From Gemmataceae bacterium (lineage in GTDB: Bacteria; Planctomycetota; Planctomycetia; Gemmatales; Gemmataceae): DNA of 36,862 nt. Of this stretch, positions 1 to 7,483 are shown in pieces (position 1 is the stretch's first letter; the number at the start of each line of letters is the position of its first letter). The notes beneath the pieces are model-generated. The model worked only from the letters and a program-made list of their open reading frames with translations, was not told the DNA's origin and ran no database searches. The position numbers and the translations under genes are program-made. The stretch lies in assembly GCA_009697105.1 (NCBI GenBank), contig SIAQ01000046.1, positions 1 through 36,862 of the forward strand, given 5' to 3'.

Positions 1-69
1 ATGCAGCACCTTGAGTCGATCACGTTCTTGCTGGCTCATCTCGATCCGGTCTTTCTGTTGCACGCTCAT
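1..69 (-). CDS. Transposase, N-terminal fragment (ISNCY-like)
   Basis: Only 23 codons are inside the window; the gene runs off the left edge. The peptide begins MSVQQKDRIEM and continues SQQERDRLKVLH, which resembles the N-terminus of ISNCY-group transposases, where such a segment precedes a helix-turn-helix. The start at 69 is supported by a strong Shine-Dalgarno AAGGAGG about 6 nt upstream on the minus strand. The product would bind the element ends and catalyse transposition. No catalytic residue is visible in this fragment, so the assignment depends on the N-terminal resemblance and the repeat structure just upstream. Confidence 0.5.
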   Translation of the reverse strand, partial: MSVQQKDRIEMSQQERDRLKVLH

Positions 70-134
70 AGCTGTCCTCCTTGCCCAAGGGCGAAAGAGG
101 ACATTCCTATTGCGTTATGACCGGACATTTCTAT
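1..134 (-). mobile_element. End of an insertion sequence, ISNCY-like (partial)
   Basis: The first bases are the 5' end of a transposase gene on the minus strand. Its leader carries two 12-nt direct repeats (GGACATTCCTAT at 99-110 and GGACATTTCTAT at 123-134, 11 of 12 identical), as seen at the ends of some ISNCY-group elements. The element would end near 134. The other end and the target duplication are outside the window, so the family is a resemblance call and the boundary is approximate. Confidence 0.5.
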
Positions 135-396
135 TTTAGTTCAACAGCCGGAATTATCGGAAATCCACGAAAAGTTCAGCATTCGTGGGTGACGGGCCCA
201 ACAAATCTGTTTTTCAGAGCCCGAAGCGTAAACGACGGATGAAATACAATGTTTCGCTTCCTGATCTGAACAAAATAACACGTCCCACGTATGTTCTTTA
301 CGGCTTCATGCTGCTCTTGAATTAATTCCATCAATATGCCAAAAGCATTGGAAAGCGAGATGGACCCCGCTTGTGGACGGAGTGTATACACAGACA
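135..396. other. Intergenic region between IS end and TPR gene
   Basis: No convincing gene is seen. Positions 218-238 (AGCCCGAAGCGTAAACGACG and following G) match one arm of the family E palindrome at 2891-2943 in about 19 of 21 bases, so this is a solitary half-element. A minus-strand open frame at 176-397 runs through it and is judged non-coding. Confidence 0.5.
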
Positions 397-2877
397 ATGA
401 CCAGCTCTCAAACTATCATTGCCAGCAAGACAGGCCGCGCTCGCCGAAGCTTTGGACAACTTTGGCAGGTGCCGACGTTCTTGCTTGGGCTGTTTGCATT
501 TATCGGCGTTGCCGCGAGTACACCGTGGCGGCAGAACGCCGAGTGGGTCACATTCCGCGAACAAATCCGCGCGCTGCGTGAAGGCGTCAAGCGAAAATCC
601 GACGCGGATGCGCTAGTCGCTTTGGCCGAGAACGTGAAAACGCAGCTGCCGAGCTTCCGGTCGTCTTCCGGCGAAGGGCATTTCTTAATTGGCTCGGCCT
701 ATTATCGTCAGGGTCTAAAGAAGGCAGGCAAAGCCGACAAAGAGACTTGGAATACGGCTGTCGGCCATCTGGAACAGGCTCGCGAGTTCGGTGTGCTGGA
801 TTCCGACAAATCCGCGCTCGACTATCGTCATGGCTACGCGCTCTTGCAGTACCAGAAGGACGTGCCTTGGGCCATGGAATTGATGATGACAACGATCGAA
901 GCGGAGGCCGACCAAAAGTTGGCCGCCTATCGTATGTTGTTGGAAACGCAGATGAAGCAGACGAATCTGAATCTCGATGCTGCCCTGGCGTTGAGCGGAC
1001 GCGTCGTGGATCTAATCCCCGATTCCGACCCCGAGGCGGCGGCCAAAGCGCGGTTCCAACGGAGCGATCTCTTCATCAAGAAAGGCCAACGCCAGGAGGC
1101 GATGCAGGAACTCAGCCGAATCTCTCCGAAGGCATCACACGGACTCCGCATCAAAGCACGCCTGCTCCAGGCTCAATGCCATGAAGAGGAAGGCGACTGG
1201 AGCCTCGCGCTGGGCATTTGGCAGGAAATTTTCAAAGATTCCGCGAATGTAGATGGTGGCAAGGCGCGCGTCCTGTACGCCATCGGTTGGTGCCATCATC
1301 AGATCAAACCGCCCAATCCGAACGAAACGATTCGCGTCTGGGCCGAGGCCGCCAAGGTTCCCGGTCCCGAAGGGCAGGCTGCCGGGCTGAATTTGGGCGA
1401 ATTGCGTCTTTCACTTGGCGACGCCCAGGCCGACGACGCCATCGCCGATTGGAAACGTGCACTGGAATCGGTCAATACGCCTGCGGAATACAAGAATTCT
1501 TACCTGCCGCTGGAACAGGTGACGGAGATGTTCAAGCGAGGCCTCAACCACTTCCAGGAGATTAACGATCCGCAAAAGGCCCAGGCCATCGCCGAGCTTT
1601 ATCGCCGAATCGCCAGCGGTGGCGTGGTCGAGAAGCAGTTTGCCGAGGTTATTGAACGCAACGCCCAGGAAATGTTGAAAAAACACAAGCTGCAGCCAAC
1701 AGAGCAGCGCCTGGACGACGCACAGGCGCATTTTCGTCAGGCTGGTCTCGCGTTTGAGCAAGCGGCATCGGCGCAGTCGGTGACGGAGCGCTCGCCGTTG
1801 CTTTGGCGTGCGATTGACTGCTACATCGCCGGCAAGGACAACACCGCCGCCCAGAAAACAATTAAGAAATATGTGAACATCGAGAAAAAGGAGAGTCGCC
1901 TGGCCGAGGCTTGGTACACGTTGGGCGACATCTACCGCATTGCCGGCGACCAGGCGAATTCCCACGATTCGTTCATCAAGTGTTTGGAGTACCCAAGCAC
2001 TATTTTCGCTTTCCGGGCGAGGTTCTACCTGGCCGTCGAGGAGGCCGTCAAGAAGGACTATTTGCAAGCCTGCGATATCCTCAAGCAGAACCTCGAAGGG
2101 CCGGCGATTGAAATCGATCGCCCTTCGCATGAACGTTCGCTTTTCATGATGGCGTTTCTCCGCGTGCGCATGAACGAACCGAGCGAGGCGTGTCACTACC
2201 TGAAAAACTGCCTGGCACTTTACCCCGATAACCCTGCTATTAACCGCGCACGCGAAAGCCTCGGAACGTGCAACCTCCTGCAGGCCAAGCAGGAAAAGAA
2301 CCGCGAGGACGAGCAAATCAAAAATCTACGGCCCAACCTTCCCGACGACGTTCGCGCGAGAATCGAGGATTCGATCCGCATCACCCGCAAGACGCGGATC
2401 GCCTATCTCACCAGCGCCGCCAACGTATTTGACGAACTCGCTCGCGATCTCGAAACCCAAGCACGCAAGAAGCCGCTGGAGAAATTCGATGAAAACCTCC
2501 TGCGGCGTGCCTGGTTCGGCATTGGCGAAAGTCATCTTGGCAACATGGAATTCATCGAAGCGTCGCGCACGTTCCTCACGTTGCAACAGAAAAGCCGCGC
2601 CACCGTGGAAGCACTGATCGCCTCGTACCGCATTCTCGACGAAATCCTTCCCGCCGCGAATCGCACCGCACAGGAAAGCACCGAGGTCCGCCGACTGGCC
2701 CAAGAATCGCTGCGGTTGTTGCACGAGGACTTGAAGACGCTGCAACCCGACGATGCGATATTCCAGTTACCAAACGTGCCATCTCACGAGCGGTTCACGC
2801 AGCTGACGGTCGTGACGCAACAGCGTCTGAACGCACCGCCGCCGATGCCAAGCAAATCGTTGCCGGGGTTCCAGTGA
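397..2877 (+). CDS. Membrane-anchored TPR-repeat protein
   Basis: An 826-residue protein with a short basic cytoplasmic N-terminus, one hydrophobic segment (FLLGLFAFIGVAAS, about residues 23-36) and then a long helical region of degenerate tetratricopeptide repeats. Examples are segments such as EAWYTLGDIYRIAGDQANSH and ACHYLKNCLALYPDNPAIN, with the G-Y/A-P spacing of TPR units. The TPR part should sit outside the cytoplasmic membrane and act as a protein-binding scaffold; no enzymatic domain is seen. A GTG at 373 is an alternative start adding eight residues; ATG 397 is preferred because the anchor follows directly, although neither start has a clear ribosome site. It is a single transcription unit, oriented away from the IS and followed 14 bp after its stop by a palindrome. 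TadD-like roles (TPR lipoprotein of Tad systems) are possible but unsupported: there is no lipobox. Confidence 0.85.
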   Translation: MTSSQTIIASKTGRARRSFGQLWQVPTFLLGLFAFIGVAASTPWRQNAEWVTFREQIRALREGVKRKSDADALVALAENVKTQLPSFRSSSGEGHFLIGSAYYRQGLKKAGKADKETWNTAVGHLEQAREFGVLDSDKSALDYRHGYALLQYQKDVPWAMELMMTTIEAEADQKLAAYRMLLETQMKQTNLNLDAALALSGRVVDLIPDSDPEAAAKARFQRSDLFIKKGQRQEAMQELSRISPKASHGLRIKARLLQAQCHEEEGDWSLALGIWQEIFKDSANVDGGKARVLYAIGWCHHQIKPPNPNETIRVWAEAAKVPGPEGQAAGLNLGELRLSLGDAQADDAIADWKRALESVNTPAEYKNSYLPLEQVTEMFKRGLNHFQEINDPQKAQAIAELYRRIASGGVVEKQFAEVIERNAQEMLKKHKLQPTEQRLDDAQAHFRQAGLAFEQAASAQSVTERSPLLWRAIDCYIAGKDNTAAQKTIKKYVNIEKKESRLAEAWYTLGDIYRIAGDQANSHDSFIKCLEYPSTIFAFRARFYLAVEEAVKKDYLQACDILKQNLEGPAIEIDRPSHERSLFMMAFLRVRMNEPSEACHYLKNCLALYPDNPAINRARESLGTCNLLQAKQEKNREDEQIKNLRPNLPDDVRARIEDSIRITRKTRIAYLTSAANVFDELARDLETQARKKPLEKFDENLLRRAWFGIGESHLGNMEFIEASRTFLTLQQKSRATVEALIASYRILDEILPAANRTAQESTEVRRLAQESLRLLHEDLKTLQPDDAIFQLPNVPSHERFTQLTVVTQQRLNAPPPMPSKSLPGFQ

Positions 2878-2890
2878 GGACGCGCCCGAA

Positions 2891-2943
2891 AGCCGGAAGC
2901 GTGAGCGACGGTTGTCATCAATCCGTCGCTTACGCTTCCGGCT
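2891..2943. repeat. Palindrome, family E, behind the TPR gene
   Basis: Arms of 21 bp (2891-2911 and 2923-2943, starting AGCCGGAAGCGTGAGCGACG) are complementary except at one position, with an 11-nt loop. It begins 14 bp after the stop at 2877. No T-tract follows, so it is not a textbook intrinsic terminator. A second, solitary arm lies at 218-238. Confidence 0.85.
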
Positions 2944-2958
2944 CGTACCTGAGATCAT

Positions 2959-3397
2959 TAGCCCATGTTTGATATCGAACCCCCGATTTTTCCGGCAGCG
3001 CCTGTGCGGACCGCGTAATTTCCTGGGTTTTCTCGGCGATGAGTTCGCGTTGGCCAAAAAGCGTAGTGACATTTTGTTTTGTGTGTTTGTCATTTCCCCC
3101 CCTACTTTTTCCTTGATCCTTACTATCGCAGTCGTGATACTCACTCCATGCTCATCCGCACCGTCAAAGTCTCGTCCTCTGCGGGCACCGTCAATGAGTA
3201 TGCCCGCGTGAACGAGGAGACGCGCGCCCGCGTGAGCATGAAGAACCCGCGTGCCCGCCAAGTGCTGAACGCGCTGGGCGTGACGAGCTACCGCCCGCTG
3301 CCGCCGAGCGGCGAGCAAACCGTGATGTAGTGACTAAAAAAAAATTTCCGCGTGGATTTTTCCAAAGCGAGGCGAGCTGTACATCAAACATGGGTTA
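2959..3397. repeat. Imperfect inverted repeat bracketing the small ORF
   Basis: TAGCCCATGTTTGAT at 2959-2973 and ATCAAACATGGGTTA at 3383-3397 are inverted copies with one mismatch in 15. They bracket about 440 bp that hold only the 60-aa ORF. This could be the ends of a small non-autonomous element or a chance match; no target duplication was identified. Confidence 0.35.
3148..3330 (+). CDS. Small hypothetical protein (60 aa)
   Basis: A 60-codon frame starting MLIRTVKVSSSAGTVNEYAR and ending SGEQTVM. I do not recognise the family. The case for coding is compositional: almost every third codon position from 3148 onward is G or C, as in the neighbouring genes, while the same frame upstream of 3148 is not biased. 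The ATG at 3148 is therefore chosen over an upstream TTG at 3079. The predicted product is small, basic and hydrophilic, with no signal peptide or membrane segment. No Shine-Dalgarno is evident. It is flanked by a 15-bp imperfect inverted repeat (2959-2973 and 3383-3397). A minus-strand frame overlaps it but has no recognisable sequence. Confidence 0.55.
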   Translation: MLIRTVKVSSSAGTVNEYARVNEETRARVSMKNPRARQVLNALGVTSYRPLPPSGEQTVM

Positions 3398-3447
3398 GTC
3401 GTGAAGGGGGGCTCCGCTTGTGGAATATGCGTGATGTGTGAATCACC

Positions 3448-3460
3448 GAGCGCTAAGCCG
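3448..3460. repeat. Solitary arm of palindrome family A
   Basis: GAGCGCTAAGCCG is identical to the core of the right arm of the family A palindromes and lies 16 bp from the fabF stop. The partner arm is missing, so this looks like a decayed copy. Confidence 0.5.
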
Positions 3461-3475
3461 ACGAGCCGAGTGCGA

Positions 3476-4717
3476 TCAGGAGACCGCCCCCACCAGCACG
3501 CTTGAGTTGTGGCCGCCGAAGCCGAAGCTGTTGGAGAGGGCGTAGCGCACTCGCATTGGGCGTGGCGTGTTGGGGACGTAGTCGAGGTCGCAGGCGGGGT
3601 CGGGCGTATGCAGGTTGATCGTTGCGTGGACGACGCTGTGCTGAATCGACAAGACCGTGGCGATCAGTTCCGCGCCGCCGGAAGCACCGAGGAGATGCCC
3701 AATCATGCTCTTGGTGCTGCTGATGGCAAGCTTGCGGGCGTGATCGCCGAAGGCGCGCTTGACGGCGATGGTCTCGGCGGCGTCGCCGATGTCGGTGCTC
3801 GTGCCGTGGGCGTTGATGTAGTCGATGTCGGTCGGGTTCAGGCCGGCGTTTTTGACGGCCATCTGCATGGCCCGCATGGCTCCGAAGCCTTCGGGATGCG
3901 GCGCGGTGATGTTGTGCGCATCCGACGTGCTGGCCACGCCCAGCAATTCGGCGAAGATTGGCACCCCGCGTTTTTTGGCGTGTTCGAGTTCTTCGAGGAC
4001 GAGGATACCCGCGCCTTCGGAGAGCACGAATCCATCGCGATCTTTATCGAACGGCCTACTGGCAGCGGTTGGATTGTCGTGGCGTCCCGAAAGCGCGCGG
4101 GCGGCGATGAAGCCACCCAGGCCCATGTAGGTTATCGCCGCCTCGGAACCGCCGGTGACCATGACATCGGCTTCATCACGCTGCATGACGTAATAGGCGT
4201 CGGCGATGGCGTCGGCGGCGGAAGCGCAGGCCGTGGAGACAGCGCGGCTCGGGCCCGCGAGGCCGAAGTGGATCGAGATGTTGCCCGGAGCGGCGTTCGG
4301 CATCATCTTCGGAATGACGAATGGACTAATGCCGCGAGGTCCGCTGCCTTGCATGAACTTGGTGTGTTGTTCTTCGTATTCACTGAGTCCGCCAATGCCG
4401 CTGCCGACGATCGCGCCCATTCGAGTCGGATCGCTTTTGGCGGTATCAAGACCGGCGTTCTTCCAGGCCTCGAGGGCGGCGACCATGGCGAATTGCGTAA
4501 AGCGATCCATGCGCCGGCAAGCTTTGGTATCGAACCAGGTTTCCGGCTTCCAATTCTTGACTTCGCCGCCGAACTTGACACGGAATTCCTTGGTGTCGAT
4601 TTGTTCGATTGACCCGATACCGCTTTTGCCTTCGAGCAAGGCATTCCAGTAGGTTGGGACATCCGTGGCGAGTGGGTTCACGGTGCCCATGCCGGTTATT
4701 ACGACACGTCGCCTCAT
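3476..4717 (-). CDS. fabF: 3-oxoacyl-ACP synthase II (FabF)
   Basis: A complete 413-residue ketosynthase that condenses malonyl-ACP with acyl-ACP in cytoplasmic type II fatty acid synthesis. The N-terminus RRRVVITGMGTVNP is typical of FabF. The catalytic triad is intact: Cys164 in STACASAADA, His304 in NAHGTSTDIGD and His341 in KSMIGHLLGASGG, at almost the same positions as in Escherichia coli FabF (163/303/340). The oxyanion-loop region GFGGHNSSV is present near the C-terminus. The start at 4717 has AGGAG about 12 nt upstream. It lies downstream of acpP on the same strand with about 200 bp between, including a strong hairpin, so expression can be partly uncoupled from acpP. FabB is less likely, given the length and the acpP partner. 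Confidence 0.97.
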   Translation of the reverse strand: MRRRVVITGMGTVNPLATDVPTYWNALLEGKSGIGSIEQIDTKEFRVKFGGEVKNWKPETWFDTKACRRMDRFTQFAMVAALEAWKNAGLDTAKSDPTRMGAIVGSGIGGLSEYEEQHTKFMQGSGPRGISPFVIPKMMPNAAPGNISIHFGLAGPSRAVSTACASAADAIADAYYVMQRDEADVMVTGGSEAAITYMGLGGFIAARALSGRHDNPTAASRPFDKDRDGFVLSEGAGILVLEELEHAKKRGVPIFAELLGVASTSDAHNITAPHPEGFGAMRAMQMAVKNAGLNPTDIDYINAHGTSTDIGDAAETIAVKRAFGDHARKLAISSTKSMIGHLLGASGGAELIATVLSIQHSVVHATINLHTPDPACDLDYVPNTPRPMRVRYALSNSFGFGGHNSSVLVGAVS

Positions 4718-4866
4718 GGCGTGCGGTGCTCCTAGTTGGCGGGCGGATGGGAGGGGAATCGCCTGTTGTCCGATTACAGCATAGCGATCGCGCAGTAGTT
4801 TTTCGATAACTCGGGTGCGGGCATAACGCCAAATCGGGAAGTCGGCGTTGCTCTACTTAACAACAA

Positions 4867-4897
4867 TCCCACAGGATCACGCAGGCTTCCTGTGGGA
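4867..4897 (-). terminator. Hairpin between acpP and fabF (possible attenuator)
   Basis: TCCCACAGGA (4867-4876) and TCCTGTGGGA (4888-4897) form a perfect 10-bp stem with an 11-nt loop. On the minus strand it is followed by TTGTTGTTAAG, a weak U-rich tail. It lies 22 bp behind the acpP stop and upstream of fabF, so a partial terminator that keeps acpP mRNA more abundant than fabF mRNA is plausible. Confidence 0.55.
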
Positions 4898-4919
4898 AAG
4901 GACTCGACTTTACGATGGC

Positions 4920-5189
4920 CTAGATAGGGGCCAGCGCACCGCCACTGCCTTTTTCTTTCAGCTTGATCTCGATGTAATCAATCGCCATGCCGACGGTCTT
5001 TATCTTCTCGGCTTCTTCATCGGGGATCGTGATCTCGAATTCTTCTTCGAGTTCCATGACGAGTTCGACGATGTCGAGCGAATCGGCGCCGATATCTTCC
5101 TGGAACGAAGTACTTCGGGTAACCTGTTCTTTGGCTACGCCGAGGTTGTCACAAACAATTTGGATTACACGTTCTTCGGTGGTTGCCAC
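4920..5189 (-). CDS. acpP: Acyl carrier protein (AcpP)
   Basis: An acidic 89-residue acyl carrier protein. The phosphopantetheine site is Ser37 in the GADSLD motif, preceded by [11 protein letters not shown] and followed by the acidic helix [22 protein letters not shown], which binds partner enzymes. The start is GTG at 5189, supported by AGGAG 7 nt upstream. The C-terminus has a short extra tail (GSGGALAPI) beyond the usual end of about 78 residues. It lies upstream of fabF on the same strand, the common arrangement for fatty-acid synthesis genes. Function is in the cytoplasm as the shuttle for growing acyl chains, after activation by holo-ACP synthase (not in this window). Confidence 0.97.
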   Translation of the reverse strand: MATTEERVIQIVCDNLGVAKEQVTRSTSFQEDIGADSLDIVELVMELEEEFEITIPDEEAEKIKTVGMAIDYIEIKLKEKGSGGALAPI

Positions 5190-5461
5190 AATAATCTCCT
5201 AACAAAGCGGCTTTACGACAGCAGGAGTGATAAGCGAAGGAACGCATACCCAACCTGGTAGGCGGCAGCCGAACCGCAGCAAAGCATAGCTGCCACAATG
5301 GGTTATGTACCACAGAGTCGCTAATTTACGCAAGGCCTTTTTCCCAGGATAACCCAATCCCTGTCGGCCACTAATCACAATTGGCGTATAAGAGATAAAC
5401 TATAGAAACATTCGGACGAAAAAAAGGCCAGGCGCGACGATTTCGGCAATAGTATTATCAG
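5190..5461. other. Intergenic region upstream of acpP
   Basis: About 270 bp without a convincing ORF, AT-richer than its surroundings. It should contain the acpP promoter. I could not single out -35/-10 boxes with confidence. Confidence 0.4.
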
Positions 5462-5551
5462 CAAGCCCAGGGTGAGGTACACCGAATCCCTGGGATGGAC
5501 GCTCACTGGCGATGGATCCCACGGGTCCGGTGTACATCACCCCTGAGCTTG
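5462..5551. repeat. Palindrome, family D, copy 1
   Basis: Two imperfect arms of about 38 bp (left contains AGGGTGAGGTACACCG, right contains CGGTGTACATCACCCC). It ends 11 bp from the stop of the lipoprotein gene. Related copies lie at 10054-10152 and 31097-31186; all three share an arm pattern GGG-GAGGTA-TCC-AACCCCTGGGAT, with decay. Confidence 0.7.
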
Positions 5552-5561
5552 AGCTGTACAT

Positions 5562-6158
5562 TTACTTGTTGCTGATGGACGGCAGCGTGAAGTCTCGCAA
5601 TTTACCCGCGTCGATGTCCTTCTTGATCACGTCGACCGAACCGTGGGTCCAGTTTGGCGGATAGCTCGGCGGCGCAAAATCGTGCACCGCGATCTGGTAG
5701 CTCGTCGATCGGCCGACCGTTTGCGTCGCCAAGAAGTGTTCGACTGCTTGCGAACGGCGCGTATTCAGCTGATTGCGCGAATCGACCAGCTTCCCTGGAG
5801 CCACATTGCTGGCATACGAAATGTCCTGGGCATGTTGCAGATAAAGTTGCGGGTCGGGCACTGGCAACTTACGCGACAAGTACTTCAAGTGCTCGATACC
5901 CATCGCGTTCAAGCGATCGGTCGGCCCATCCGTCTTCGGATCGACCTCGAAGTGATAGTTCCAGATCGTTTGATCGAGTACATGGCCCTTCTCCGCCTGC
6001 GCGTTGTGAATATCGCGAACGCTCTGCCTGGCCATGGAGTTGTAACGCTCCGGCCAGCAGGGATCGACAAGCTCGCGATAGTGGTAACAGCCAACGCTAG
6101 CGAAAAGAAGCGAACCGAAGGCGACTACCACCCCGGTCTGTCGGATGAATCCTTTCAT
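5562..6158 (-). CDS. Putative lipoprotein of unknown function
   Basis: A 198-residue protein with a lipoprotein signal: basic MKGFIRQ, a hydrophobic stretch VVVAFGSLLFA, and a lipobox SVGC with the acylated Cys at residue 24. The mature part has no recognised domain; a stretch RRSQAVEHFLATQTVGRSTSYQIAVHD faintly recalls the alpha/beta pattern of OmpA-like peptidoglycan-binding domains, but key residues are not convincing. The start has AGGAGAG just upstream. It is the last gene behind tadC on the same strand, 48 bp after a family B palindrome, so it may be co-transcribed with the Tad genes. A role in pilus assembly is only an inference from position. Confidence 0.8.
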   Translation of the reverse strand: MKGFIRQTGVVVAFGSLLFASVGCYHYRELVDPCWPERYNSMARQSVRDIHNAQAEKGHVLDQTIWNYHFEVDPKTDGPTDRLNAMGIEHLKYLSRKLPVPDPQLYLQHAQDISYASNVAPGKLVDSRNQLNTRRSQAVEHFLATQTVGRSTSYQIAVHDFAPPSYPPNWTHGSVDVIKKDIDAGKLRDFTLPSISNK

Positions 6159-6202
6159 CTCGCTCTCCTGAAATGATGGGGGGACTGAGGTTGATTTCCA
6201 TT

Positions 6203-6268
6203 TTGTTTAGCCGTTCGCTTTTGGCGAGCGCGTATCATCGCGCTCGCCAAAAGCGAATGGCTAAACAA
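6203..6268. repeat. Palindrome, family B, copy 1
   Basis: Arms of 30 bp (6203-6232 and 6239-6268), 29 of 30 complementary. The left arm reads TTGTTTAGCCGTTCGC and onward, and contains its own partial hairpin. It ends 7 bp from the tadC stop. Confidence 0.85.
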
Positions 6269-6274
6269 CACTCT

Positions 6275-7231
6275 TTACGGTTTCTTCAGCAGGTTCTCCG
6301 CAATGTTGATCGCTGCTGGCCCCACCAGCACCACGAAGATGCCAGGGAAGATGAACAGAATCAGCGGAAACAACAGCTGCACGGCGGTCTTGGCGGCCTT
6401 CTCCTCGGCGATTTGCTTACGCCGCGTTCGCATCGCATCGGACTGTACGCGAAGTGCCTGGGCGATGCTCGAACCGAACCGGTCGGCTTGAATCAAAATC
6501 GCGGCGAGCGACTTCACGTCATCCACGCCCGTTCGGACGCCGAGATCATGCAACACTTCGCGGCGTGGGCGACCCATTTGCAGCTGAAAGTTCGCCAGCG
6601 AAAATTCTTCGCTGATCGTCTTGGCATGTCCGCTCATTTCCTCGGTCACTTTGCGCAGGCCAGCGTCTAAACCCAAACCGCTCTCGACGCAAACCACCAA
6701 CAAATCCAGTGCGTCGGGCAGGGTTAGAAAGATCTCTTCTTGCCGTTTGCGGCGCAGATACCACAACACAACGCTCGGCAGGTAAAAACCGATACCCGTG
6801 GCGAGCACGATTCCTTGCAACATCTTCAAGCCGAACGGTCGGCCCGGCATGAAAATCGCCAGCGAGATCATAAAGCAAACAGCGAGGCAGACGATGCGAA
6901 TGCCGGAGTAAACCATCGGGGCGGCATCTGAGCGGAAACCTGCGTTCGCCAGTTTCGTTTTCAGGGCGTTTTGTTCGATTTCGGTTTGCGGCATCAGCGG
7001 CTTCGAGACCGATTTCACTGCATTCGCCAAACCTTGCAGCTTATTTCCCTTCGCCTTCGTCGAATCGTCGATATCCGCGAGGGATTGCGGGCGACTCAAC
7101 CGCGACAGGCGGTCCTGCGCCTGGCTGTTGCGATTGGAGATCATGGACAAAAGCACCCAGATCGCCGCGACGATACCCCCGAACACCAAAAGGGGGATCA
7201 TATCTTCGATGCCAAGGATTGCGAACAGCAT
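6275..7231 (-). CDS. tadC: Tad pilus assembly membrane protein TadC
   Basis: A 318-residue inner-membrane protein of the T2SSF/GspF family, one of the two platform proteins of the Tad (Flp pilus) secretion machine. There is an N-terminal membrane helix (MIPLLVFGGIVAAIWVLLSM), a pair in the middle (IRIVCLAVCFMISLAIF and GIVLATGIGFYLPSVVLWYL), the conserved cytoplasmic T2SSF segment with LPDALDLLVVCVESGLGLDAGL and ADRFGSSIAQALRVQSDAMR, and a C-terminal hydrophobic pair ending IFVVLVGPAAINI. The start at 7231 is chosen because GAGGAAC lies just upstream; an upstream in-frame start at 7318 would add 29 polar residues that look untranslated. It follows tadB with about 250 bp between, which include a family C palindrome. 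Confidence 0.92.
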   Translation of the reverse strand: MLFAILGIEDMIPLLVFGGIVAAIWVLLSMISNRNSQAQDRLSRLSRPQSLADIDDSTKAKGNKLQGLANAVKSVSKPLMPQTEIEQNALKTKLANAGFRSDAAPMVYSGIRIVCLAVCFMISLAIFMPGRPFGLKMLQGIVLATGIGFYLPSVVLWYLRRKRQEEIFLTLPDALDLLVVCVESGLGLDAGLRKVTEEMSGHAKTISEEFSLANFQLQMGRPRREVLHDLGVRTGVDDVKSLAAILIQADRFGSSIAQALRVQSDAMRTRRKQIAEEKAAKTAVQLLFPLILFIFPGIFVVLVGPAAINIAENLLKKP

Positions 7232-7394
7232 GGAACGTTCCTCACGAGGGGATTCGCGAGAGTTGCCTGCCGTTAACGATGCTTTCCGAACAATCGTTCT
7301 GCATGATTTATTCGTCAATCACGGCAAGGTTTCTTTACTCTCACTTACCAGATATTTTGCTTTTGCCTGTTTTGAACAGTTCGTTTACGTTGGT

Positions 7395-7476
7395 TTCAGA
7401 GCCACGCACGAAGTAAGTGGTTTGTGCACACCGCAATAGTAAATGCAATCCGCTTACTGCGTGCGCGGCTCTTGAA
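7395..7476. repeat. Palindrome, family C, copy 1
   Basis: Left arm 7395-7420 (TTCAGAGCCACGCACGAAGT and onward) and right arm 7450-7476 pair over about 23 of 26 positions around a 29-nt centre. It ends 8 bp from the tadB stop. The same arm sequence recurs at 12692-12771. Confidence 0.8.
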
Positions 7477-7483
7477 GCCAAAG

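Noticed and set aside
176..397. 73-codon minus-strand frame between the left IS and the TPR gene
   Set aside because: It runs through a half copy of repeat family E, lacks third-position GC bias and has no ribosome site.
1411..2316. Minus-strand open frame (301 codons) opposite the TPR gene
   Set aside because: Shadow frame of a GC-biased gene. The TPR protein has recognisable repeats and a membrane anchor.
373..2877. TadD as the identity of the 834/826-residue TPR protein
   Set aside because: TadD is a short lipoprotein with few TPR units; this protein is far longer, has no lipobox and is on the opposite strand from the Tad genes.
3509..4612. Plus-strand open frame (367 codons) opposite fabF
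   Set aside because: It is the antisense shadow of fabF; it has no recognisable motif and no ribosome site.
6203..6268. Classical Rho-independent terminators for all palindromes
   Set aside because: Stems are much longer than usual, no U-tract follows, arms are conserved between loci, and one family A copy lies between divergent starts.
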